Assembly: GCA_965204705.1 (NCBI GenBank)
Contig: OZ242006.1
Span: forward strand, 186,001 to 250,000
Source: Bin5 sp965204705
Lineage (GTDB): Bacteria > Chloroflexota > Anaerolineae > Caldilineales > Caldilineaceae
DNA length: 64,000 nt
Direction of reading: 5' to 3'
Every line of letters begins with the position of its first letter. The stretch's first letter is position 1. Of this stretch, positions 1 to 7,497 are shown one piece after another. Position numbers and translations under genes: made by a program. Under the pieces are notes generated by a model. The model was not told the DNA's origin and did not search any database. It saw only the letters and a program-made list of their open reading frames with translations.

Positions 1-2684
1 AGGTAGTAGGTTGTGACGTCGTCCAGCCCCGTCACCGCCTCCTCGCCGTCCCGTGACAGCACGCGCCCGACCACAAAGTCGACCACCATGCGCCGTACCT
101 CGCGCAGAAACTCGGAGACGCTCATCAGCTGATTGGGATCGTTTGCCTTCTTGACCGCCGGGTATTTGCTGAACGCCTCCAGCGCCGGCCCGGTCGCCGC
201 CCACACGAAGTCAGGCCCGCGGATGCCGGCGTCCCAGAAGTCGCGCAGCTGCTGCGTTATGTTCTCCCGCATCTCCTGGAGTACGCTGCTGTCCCAGCCG
301 GGACGGGCCGGAGAGCGCTTCCTGCAGACTATCCACACTGAAGATGACAGGGCGGCGGAAGCAATGGCTCGATTCCGGTTCCCCATCTCTGTTTGTATTG
401 GCCATGACCCGTCAACAACAAAACCTGCTCGAATCAGGGCTGCTACCAGTGTCTCCCAGGCGTCCGGCTGTTTGTTTGCGAAAACGATTACAAGCAGACC
501 GTCGCTCTTCAGCACAGAATGACAAGACCGGAACGTGCGTGCCATGCCATCTTCGTAGTTTTGCTTCGATCGTTCTCTGTCACCGCCAAACCGGCTGGCA
601 TCATCTATCAGCTCGCCATCATTAGAGTTGTGATCCCACTTTGGCCCGAGACTTCTGCAAAAGGCATGCTCGATTTCGGGGGACAGACCCTGAAGAGAAC
701 GCTTCAGCCAGACATAGAAAAAATCCATCAAGTCGGAATATGGAATCGCATCGTAGTATGGAGGGTCAGTCAGGATCAGGTCAACGTCGTTGATCGAGCA
801 TGAAACTGCTGACTCGCAGATGCTATTCCCGCTGCTAGCCGTTTCGACGCTCTGTTGCAGGTGTTCACAAACTTTGAATACCCACTCAATCGACTGGATA
901 AACCCTCCCGTAGTGTCTGACAAAGGTGCATACTCGGCGAAATCCCATACAATCGGCAATGCAAAACGGGCGAAAGTACTCCTGATTGTCTCGCGATCAT
1001 TGGTCCATGTCGCTAGTGCACTCCCTCGGTCGGCCATGCGGCTGATTATTGGGGCGCACATGGCCACAATAGCCTCTGCCCAATCGGTGGGATAACTGTC
1101 GAGTCCCCTCGGCATGTCACGCAAAGCACGCACGAACTCTCCAAGGGCCAGGAGTTGCCGATTTGCAAACAGCTTGCGCCATGTATCAAGTCCGTAGAGT
1201 GGGACACGTATTCCAGGGGCTTCTTTGCTTGGAAGCGGTTCTTCCGGCAGACCAAACGGGATGTCGGCGTACAACGCCTCCAGCTTCTCCTCCCTCACTT
1301 CCGCCCCCGACCGTTCATGCTCTGTGGGTAGTCTGTACTCCTTTCCCTCCAAGCCATCCACCACAACCGCACTCATCACCGCGCCCAACCGCCCGGCACG
1401 GCCCTCCAGGCGGATGTCCTCCATCGTCATGATGACGCCGCAGCAGGGGCAGGTAGCGCCGGTACGCGACATCGTGCCCGCGCCGGCGCGCCTGTCGTGT
1501 TCGCGGCGCTGCGCCGCGTTGCCGCCGACGCGCGGCACGTCCAGCTCCACCCCAAAGATGACACCGGTTCCGTCAGCGTCCGGCTCCATCGTCAGCAGCA
1601 CCCGCTTGCGTTCCTTCTTGCACAGCCAGCGCGTCTTGAGCAGGGGCAGCGTAGCGCGGCACTGTTTGCAGGTCACGGTACGCGCCCACAGGTAGGCGAC
1701 CGTCGGCTTGGCGATCCAGCGCGGGTTGTGCGGGTTCTTGAGATAGTCAGCGTCGAACTCGGCGTTAAGTGGATCGAGTTGCGCTACGCCCTCAGCATCG
1801 AACTCCAACAGCTGTATAGGAGGCAGGCTCTTATCTTCGCTTGTGGGTGCCAGCGGCATGAATTCGGCGTAAGTCGGGTAATAGGCGGCCAGCTGCTTGC
1901 GCGCCCTGGCCAGCACCCAGCGCCCCCAGGCCCGCACCTGCCAGGCGAGATCGGCCTCGAAGATCGGGTCCTCCTGGTTCAGGTAGTTTAGCTGCGTTTC
2001 ACCCTCTCCATGTCCGAGCCGCTCCAGCATCGTCCGCAGTGACGCGCCCTTGAATCCCTTGGCCTTGAAGAAACTCTCCATGAACTCGCCGTCGCGCAGC
2101 GCAAACTCCGGAAGCGGCCGAGTCTGGCCAGCCAGCTTCTGCGGATATTCAAGCGTACATTTGAGGATGAACCAGGCGACCGGATTGATGTCCATGGCCG
2201 TGACTTCACATCCCAGGCGCATCGCCTCAAGCGGAATCGCGCCGCCCCCGGCGAACGGGTCCAGCACCTTGGGCGCGCGGCCCCCGTAGGCCTTGCGAAT
2301 CTCGTCGCGGAACCACTGCAGGTCCGGCCCATCCTCCCGCCCCCAGTGAAGAATGCCGCCGACCGTCTCCTCCTTCACCTTGTCGACTTGCCGCCCGTTG
2401 ACCCGCCGCTGCTCGGTTTTCTCCCTCACGCGTCCCGCCATCCGCTCCAGAATATCCTTGCGCTTGTCGGGGTCGCCCGGGTCCGGCAGCAGCGTCGCGA
2501 TTAACGCAGCGCGCGAAGCGGCCAGTGGTCGGCGCGCCGGCCAGATGTGCAGCGTAGAGATATGCCCATGCCGCACGTTTTTCTCGTGCACGGAGTCGAG
2601 GGAGGTCTGTTTGAGGGGGAAGGCGACTTCGATTAGGCGTTTGTTGTTCGGACTTCCTTCCCTAGAGACGTCATTTCTGTTCAT
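1..2684 (-). CDS. DUF1156 DNA methyltransferase (C-terminus beyond window)
   Basis: The reading frame is open from an ATG at 2684 to the window edge (894 codons; last complete codon at 3-5) and is a predicted DNA methyltransferase. The N-terminus matches the DUF1156 signature: RLIEVAFPL at about residues 16-24 and a HISTLHIWPARRPL stretch at 41-54. An AdoMet-binding motif I, DPFAGGG, lies at 142-148. Two CxxC pairs in the middle (TCKQC, CPCC) suggest a zinc knuckle. The catalytic DPPY motif lies near residue 638. DUF1156 proteins are known from restriction-like phage-defence islands, often with large ATPases. It is the most downstream gene seen of the minus-strand island, so its partners probably continue left of the window. 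Fold and activity class are secure; target base and specificity are not. Confidence 0.88.
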   Translation of the reverse strand, partial: MNRNDVSREGSPNNKRLIEVAFPLKQTSLDSVHEKNVRHGHISTLHIWPARRPLAASRAALIATLLPDPGDPDKRKDILERMAGRVREKTEQRRVNGRQVDKVKEETVGGILHWGREDGPDLQWFRDEIRKAYGGRAPKVLDPFAGGGAIPLEAMRLGCEVTAMDINPVAWFILKCTLEYPQKLAGQTRPLPEFALRDGEFMESFFKAKGFKGASLRTMLERLGHGEGETQLNYLNQEDPIFEADLAWQVRAWGRWVLARARKQLAAYYPTYAEFMPLAPTSEDKSLPPIQLLEFDAEGVAQLDPLNAEFDADYLKNPHNPRWIAKPTVAYLWARTVTCKQCRATLPLLKTRWLCKKERKRVLLTMEPDADGTGVIFGVELDVPRVGGNAAQRREHDRRAGAGTMSRTGATCPCCGVIMTMEDIRLEGRAGRLGAVMSAVVVDGLEGKEYRLPTEHERSGAEVREEKLEALYADIPFGLPEEPLPSKEAPGIRVPLYGLDTWRKLFANRQLLALGEFVRALRDMPRGLDSYPTDWAEAIVAMCAPIISRMADRGSALATWTNDRETIRSTFARFALPIVWDFAEYAPLSDTTGGFIQSIEWVFKVCEHLQQSVETASSGNSICESAVSCSINDVDLILTDPPYYDAIPYSDLMDFFYVWLKRSLQGLSPEIEHAFCRSLGPKWDHNSNDGELIDDASRFGGDRERSKQNYEDGMARTFRSCHSVLKSDGLLVIVFANKQPDAWETLVAALIRAGFVVDGSWPIQTEMGNRNRAIASAALSSSVWIVCRKRSPARPGWDSSVLQEMRENITQQLRDFWDAGIRGPDFVWAATGPALEAFSKYPAVKKANDPNQLMSVSEFLREVRRMVVDFVVGRVLSRDGEEAVTGLDDVTTYY

Positions 2685-2748
2685 ACCACAGTTCCAATCT
2701 TTGGGAATCATATACAAAGGTAGACAATGTCCCTGACAATCGGATAAT

Positions 2749-2956
2749 TCACGACTGCCGTTTACCTTTGTTGGGGTTAGGCGCATCTCTGAAGATACTG
2801 CTAGTCAGATTTACGTGGCGGAAGTGTGTCATCAAGATGCGGGGCACATTCTCCGGCGTTTCAGGAATAGGATCTGGCATAGGGTGGGGGCAGGTATGGC
2901 CGCGAGGTCGTTTGGGTTGTTGGTTTTGCGACTTTGACTTCTTTGTCGTTCGTCAT
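2749..2956 (-). pseudogene. short frameshifted ORF upstream of the DUF1156 gene
   Basis: Two short overlapping minus-strand frames look protein-like. One starts at ATG 2956 (MTNDKEVKV) and runs into a proline-rich stretch. The other starts at ATG 2880 (MPDPIPETPENV) and ends at TGA 2749 after 43 residues. Joining them by one frame change gives a coherent, proline-rich then basic, small protein of about 65 residues. Alternatively only the 43-residue ORF is real. I do not recognise the family. The position directly upstream of a methyltransferase gene would suit a small system component or a decayed gene. Low confidence. Confidence 0.25.
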
Positions 2957-2990
2957 GCTCCATTTGGTCGTACTGCTGTCTAATGTAACT

Positions 2991-3312
2991 CTAAATCATG
3001 GCGGCCTGTTCGTCTACATCCTCTTTCACAACTCGCTTCCTCTCCCAAACAATTTGAAACTGTTCTGTTTGTTCATCTACGGAATTAACAGGTATAGGGA
3101 AATCTTCAACATGGCTGATAAAGATATGCGGTTGTCCCGTTCCCTGCCATCGTTTGTATAACTCTTCCTGTTTGCATTTCAGGCACATATAGAAATACCT
3201 GCCCAAAAACTGTGTTTCGTCTCTGCTCCTTATAGCGATTGAGCCAGATGCCTATATGGATCATCATGCCACTATACATACCCCGAATACGCTCTCGATT
3301 TATTGACAGCAA
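2991..3312 (-). pseudogene. short frameshifted ORF downstream of the N6 methylase gene
   Basis: Just after the methylase stop (3354) one frame encodes a short segment with INRERIRGMYSGMM and HIGIWLNRYKEQ. A second frame then continues plausibly with FYMCLKCKQEELYKRW, to a stop at 2991. A frame change near 3210-3230 would join them into one protein of roughly 100 residues containing a CxxC pair. No single-frame start with a good ribosome site was found. It may be a broken gene, a sequencing frameshift, or chance. No family recognised. Confidence 0.25.
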
Positions 3313-3353
3313 ACAATTTTCCTGGGCGATGATAGGGTATGGACTTGGGGAAT

Positions 3354-5735
3354 TTAGCGCTGGGACGCGACCTGCGCTCCGTGTTCGTCTTCGTCTAAGT
3401 AAGGCTCAAGACTCGCAGAAATGACTCTCTTGAACTTTTGGTATAGCTTCTTCGCATTGTTCTTCACTTTAGGCGAGTAATTGATCTTGACGCCTGCAAG
3501 GCGCCTGGGGGTAACCTTGCGGCCGTAGTTATATCGCCACTTCTCTGAACGAATCGAAGACGCGGCGAGGAAAAGGTCCGGTATGGACATCTCCTCCCGC
3601 GGGAGCAGTATCAGGCAATCTGAATTCGGGGCACACGGCTCTAAATGCACGAACGATTCCCCGATGCTTCCCGTCCTCGCGACTGTAATGAAGGGCGGAT
3701 TCAGAACGGTTTTGAAATCGAGCCATCCATAGCAGCCGTTGTACTCTTCCGTCGGGGAGATAATCAGCGTCTTTCCTAAAGGAATTCCTGCGCGGGATTC
3801 GAGCTCCGTCAATCCATAATAGATATCGAAGAATCGACCGACTTCATGAGCATTGCCGCTGATCGCCTCGGCGTTCCGCTTCTTCTGAGTGCTGACGAAA
3901 TCTCGATAGTGGACACAGGAGATTTCTTCGGACTGAATCGCTCGTCTTTGACTAATGATCTCCGGAGCGTACCGGGTATAAAAAGAGGCAAACCGTCGAA
4001 AGAGTATATCGGTCGCAACCTCAACCTCTACATCTTCTGGTGGGGCCGATGACACGTAGGCACCGGCCGCCCATTCCATATCCTCACCGATTTGGGCTAA
4101 TCCGGAGAGTCCGGGCCTTTCTGTTCGGTTCAGGATGGCGTCAAGGGCGTCGGGCAACTGGTTCGGTCCCTTCTCGATACGGGCACCCTTATGGAGTGAC
4201 AGACCGTCATGTTGGAGCCGAACAAATACTGTCTTCCGCTTTCTTCCATGCGGAACACCTTTTTCAAAGATAACGAACGATGTCGTCGCTGAAGCGAATG
4301 GCTGGAAGAGTTCATCTGGGAATTGGCAAACGGCGTGAAGAGAGTGCTTTCCGAGGACGCCATTTCGCCAGGTCTTCGTACCGGGCTTGACTAGCAGTCC
4401 TGTTGGCATGATGACTGCTAGTCTTCCCCTGTCCCGAAGTCCCTCCAGGGCTCGATCCACGAGAACTTCAATCGGCGTATCAGTCTTCTCATGAGGGAAC
4501 GGCGGATTCATCAACACTACCGACGCACCATTTAGCGGATAGTCGTCTGAAGTGAGACAGTCGGCCTTTCGAATTCCCGTCGACCCATCGCCGCGCAGGA
4601 TCATATTCGCCACGCAAAGTGCCGCCGTAACCGGCTCATCTTCGAATCCGATGAGATTTCTCTCTACGATTGTGACCATCTCCTCACGAGAGACGTGGTC
4701 TTCTTTGAGAAGCCGGTCCATACACGCGACGAGAAAACCGCCTGTTCCGCACGCCGGATCGAGAACAATATCTTTCTTCGTTACCTCGCAGACATCCACC
4801 ATGAGCCGCGTGATATGGCGCGGCGTGAAATATTGGCCGATGGTGTTTCCCCCGGTATATCGGAAAAATGTCTCGTATAGTTGACCAAGATAATCGTGTT
4901 CTGCGGTCAGGACTGTGACATTCAGGCGTTCCAGAATTGTTGCGATTCTCCGGGCCTTTTGGCTCAGTTTTTCGTTCGCCTCATCCACGCGAAGGCTTTT
5001 CGCGAGGTCGGTTTTTCCTGCCTTCACATATGCGTCCTGGCACGATTCATTAATGTCGCGGAGAATGTACTTTGGATCTCTTCGGATCTCGCCCTTCGAA
5101 TGCCAGAGAGCGAGCATAACGGAGGCGACGACGGCGGGCCGGTACTCATCCTTGATCCGGGCCTCTCTCAAGAGGCGATTGATTTCATCGGCACGTGCGG
5201 CCAAAACCGCCAGTGGCGGGACCGTTGGCCGAATGTCTGCCGGTCCGCTTGGAATCGCGATGCGCTTCAAGTCGGTAAATGTGGGTATCCACCCAATCGG
5301 ATGCCCCTCGTATGTGACCGGTTTCCATTTTCCGGCCTTCGTGCGTTTGGACACGCTGAGCCGGAACTCCTCATCGGATGTCCCAGCGAGGCCAATAGCC
5401 AGCGGATGCCACCCTGCATTGAATAGTACATCGGCATACTGCTGAGCTTCAGAACGCGCCTTTGCTTCTTCTGCCACCGCTTTCTTCACCTCGATTACGG
5501 CAAGAGGGTATTCCGATTGCGGATCCATCAGGATTCCTTCGGGTATGCCATGGCCTTCGCCGGTTTTGCTGGCATGGGCCAATGCCTCGGCCAGTTCAGG
5601 GAAAGCGCGGTACTCATTCTGTAGAAGTAGATGGCCTTTGGGTGGGCGTCCGAGATCCCATCCCTGCGAGATGAGGAGATCGTTCAAGAGATGTTCAGAG
5701 CGACGCTCTGAAGCATAGTGCAAGTCGTTGGCCAT
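3354..5735 (-). CDS. N6-adenine DNA methylase with N-terminal PD-(D/E)XK-like region
   Basis: This 793-residue protein belongs to the HsdM-type N6-adenine methylase group. Residues 1-110 resemble an HsdR-like N-terminal nuclease fold: acidic residues E66 and D71, then an EVK triplet at 82-84 (VIEVKKA). A helical region follows, then the methylase core with GQYFTPR at 300-306, motif I DPACGTGG at 326-333 and catalytic NPPF at 410-413. The last 200 residues look like a target-recognition region. Nuclease-like, methylase and specificity parts in one chain recall type IIG/ISP-like enzymes, but nuclease activity is only inferred from the short motif. It lies 245 bp downstream of the pAgo cassette in the same orientation and may share its transcript. 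Methylase assignment is firm. Confidence 0.88.
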   Translation of the reverse strand: MANDLHYASERRSEHLLNDLLISQGWDLGRPPKGHLLLQNEYRAFPELAEALAHASKTGEGHGIPEGILMDPQSEYPLAVIEVKKAVAEEAKARSEAQQYADVLFNAGWHPLAIGLAGTSDEEFRLSVSKRTKAGKWKPVTYEGHPIGWIPTFTDLKRIAIPSGPADIRPTVPPLAVLAARADEINRLLREARIKDEYRPAVVASVMLALWHSKGEIRRDPKYILRDINESCQDAYVKAGKTDLAKSLRVDEANEKLSQKARRIATILERLNVTVLTAEHDYLGQLYETFFRYTGGNTIGQYFTPRHITRLMVDVCEVTKKDIVLDPACGTGGFLVACMDRLLKEDHVSREEMVTIVERNLIGFEDEPVTAALCVANMILRGDGSTGIRKADCLTSDDYPLNGASVVLMNPPFPHEKTDTPIEVLVDRALEGLRDRGRLAVIMPTGLLVKPGTKTWRNGVLGKHSLHAVCQFPDELFQPFASATTSFVIFEKGVPHGRKRKTVFVRLQHDGLSLHKGARIEKGPNQLPDALDAILNRTERPGLSGLAQIGEDMEWAAGAYVSSAPPEDVEVEVATDILFRRFASFYTRYAPEIISQRRAIQSEEISCVHYRDFVSTQKKRNAEAISGNAHEVGRFFDIYYGLTELESRAGIPLGKTLIISPTEEYNGCYGWLDFKTVLNPPFITVARTGSIGESFVHLEPCAPNSDCLILLPREEMSIPDLFLAASSIRSEKWRYNYGRKVTPRRLAGVKINYSPKVKNNAKKLYQKFKRVISASLEPYLDEDEHGAQVASQR

Positions 5736-5782
5736 TCTTTATCGTCAGCCTTTCTCCGGTTCCCGGGACATGAGGGGCTTCC

Positions 5783-5976
5783 TTAGTGACGGTACTCGGT
5801 GAGCCATTTCTCATCGACTGGCCGGCTAGGTCCGTAAACCCATCCAGCCACCTTTGCTCCCTTTACAATTAGCTGCGAGGATACGGCATTTTGCCTTTGG
5901 CAATGACCTCCCCTCCATAATCTTTGTGGAGACGAGTCATTAGGGATTGGGGCGGTCTTGATGTGTAATTCCCCAC
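5783..5976 (-). pseudogene. short frameshifted ORF in the cassette-methylase gap
   Basis: The 245-bp gap between the HEXXH gene and the methylase gene contains two coding-like stretches in different frames. One begins at GTG 5976 (VGNYTSRPPQSL) and reads MTRLHKDYGGEVIAKG. The other reads SQLIVKGAKVAGWVYGP and continues to a TAA at 5783. A frame change near residue 28 would merge them into one protein of about 63 residues. No family recognised. It is the third such split ORF in the island, so either decay or assembly indels are possible. Confidence 0.3.
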
Positions 5977-5980
5977 CTTT

Positions 5981-7132
5981 TCACGGTATCGTGTCCAAAG
6001 ATGCCCGTAATGCATCAAGTCGCGCCGCCTCCCAGGCCTGATAACCTTCCGGCGCCCGCCAGAATTCCTGCCATGCGTCGTTAAGAAGGTCGACTACTGG
6101 CACCAATGAATCCGGTCTGGCCACTCCCACGCCGATCCCTTCGATCCCTTCTTGTGCCGCCGAAACAATTTCGGACAGCAGTGTTTCCGGGTAACACTGT
6201 TGGTATTCAGCGCCGGGATAGTAACCCATGATCCCAAGATAGTCCTGCCAAGACTTTTTGATCTGCTTGGCTTCCGCATCAAAACCACTCGCCTCCAGCA
6301 TCATCAATGCCGCACGCATTCTTGCATCATCGGCCGGATGCGACGTCACGGATACCTGTGGCGTCTCAAAAGGGTCGCTTTCACGTTCGACGCACAGATG
6401 ATAGTGCGACCAGGCAAAAGATGGTCCGGCAATTTGTACACCAAACAGGTCGCAGAAAAACTCTTGCATCCAGGACTCGGCCCAAGAGGTACGCCATAAT
6501 AGAAGCTGATACAGATGTCCCTTCGTTTTACGTACACGCTCTGCGGCTACAATTTCGTCGCGGAAATGTCTCACCATCTCGAACAGGCTTCGACTGTAGG
6601 CAGCATGGTACGCTTCAAGGGTAGACAGATCGCTATCCGGACCATGATGAAAGAGGTGGCACAATTCGTGACAAATGTCAGGCAGATGTAGGAGGAATCT
6701 GCTCTCCATCAATGGTACACAAAGGAGAGAGAAATCTGTGTATACGTGAAAATAGTCCTGAGACATGTGGCTGATAGTCGAAGATATCGGAGGATAGGCG
6801 ATCTCGCGACAGAGCTCCGTAATGAGGCGGTTGAGAAAGTTGTCATCCTGATTTGTTCTGCTGAGAGCAAATGCGCCGATACCCTCAACCCTCCTGAGCT
6901 GCTCCACGATGCGTTTGAATTTCCTCACACGCAATGGTGTCTGCAACGTCGTATCAACAACTGTCTCCAAAGCCAAATTTTGAAGCTCTGTCTGAATGTC
7001 GCCCAGTTGCTTCAGACATATCTGTCGCAAGCTATCATATTCGCGCGGATGCGGTTCTTGCACGATTTGGCGTAACAGTCGCGTCCGCTCAAGCAACTGG
7101 CCAACTGATCCGCTCAAGTACCTCTCAACCAT
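5981..7132 (-). CDS. HEXXH metallopeptidase-like protein of the pAgo cassette
   Basis: This 383-residue protein has no signal peptide or membrane segment, so it is probably cytosolic. The most telling feature is HELCH at 155-159, a zincin HEXXH motif, followed about 65 residues later by ESWMQEFFCDLFG (219-231). That has the E-x3-D arrangement expected for the third zinc ligand and structural aspartate of a gluzincin, with E224 as the likely ligand. The N-terminal 110 residues look helical. The start codon overlaps the upstream 121-residue gene by one base (TGATG), so the two are translationally coupled and part of the cassette. Substrate unknown: it could cleave a cassette partner or a host or phage protein. 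The zinc-site assignment is from motif only. Confidence 0.72.
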   Translation of the reverse strand: MVERYLSGSVGQLLERTRLLRQIVQEPHPREYDSLRQICLKQLGDIQTELQNLALETVVDTTLQTPLRVRKFKRIVEQLRRVEGIGAFALSRTNQDDNFLNRLITELCREIAYPPISSTISHMSQDYFHVYTDFSLLCVPLMESRFLLHLPDICHELCHLFHHGPDSDLSTLEAYHAAYSRSLFEMVRHFRDEIVAAERVRKTKGHLYQLLLWRTSWAESWMQEFFCDLFGVQIAGPSFAWSHYHLCVERESDPFETPQVSVTSHPADDARMRAALMMLEASGFDAEAKQIKKSWQDYLGIMGYYPGAEYQQCYPETLLSEIVSAAQEGIEGIGVGVARPDSLVPVVDLLNDAWQEFWRAPEGYQAWEAARLDALRASLDTIP

Positions 7133-7497
7133 CAGCGTCCCCGTAACCGTCGGGCAATATCCACCCGCTTCTGTTCCAGTCTTTTTGCAAGAGCCTCAAG
7201 CTGTCCCAAATACGCCTGATCCACGTCACCCTTCTGAAGTCTCTCGCCAAGCAATTTTAAATTCGCCATAGGTTCAGCCGTGCTTGTCCTGAGCAGGCTG
7301 TCCAAAGTCAAAGCTTCAATCGATTGGGACGCCAGACCTTGATCACTGGCATCGACGAAGAGTTGCGCCAGCTTCTTCTGGTCAGGATCGGCGGGATCAG
7401 CCTCCCCTCGCCCAAGGCGTTCAATTACCCTGTCTATCAACACGCCATATGCTTCGACATCGGCATAAACACCGGTCAGCAAGCTCAATTCGCTCAT
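7132..7497 (-). CDS. small helical protein of the pAgo cassette
   Basis: This 121-residue acidic, leucine-rich protein (starts MSELSLLTGV, ends ARRLRGR) is probably all alpha-helical. Its ATG at 7497 overlaps the pAgo stop (ATGA), and a strong Shine-Dalgarno, AAAGGAGGAGG, lies just before it, so it is surely expressed with pAgo. Its stop overlaps the start of the HEXXH gene. I do not recognise the family. Its size and helical look suit an adaptor or subunit, possibly partner or substrate of the HEXXH protein, but that is speculation. Confidence 0.6.
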   Translation of the reverse strand: MSELSLLTGVYADVEAYGVLIDRVIERLGRGEADPADPDQKKLAQLFVDASDQGLASQSIEALTLDSLLRTSTAEPMANLKLLGERLQKGDVDQAYLGQLEALAKRLEQKRVDIARRLRGR

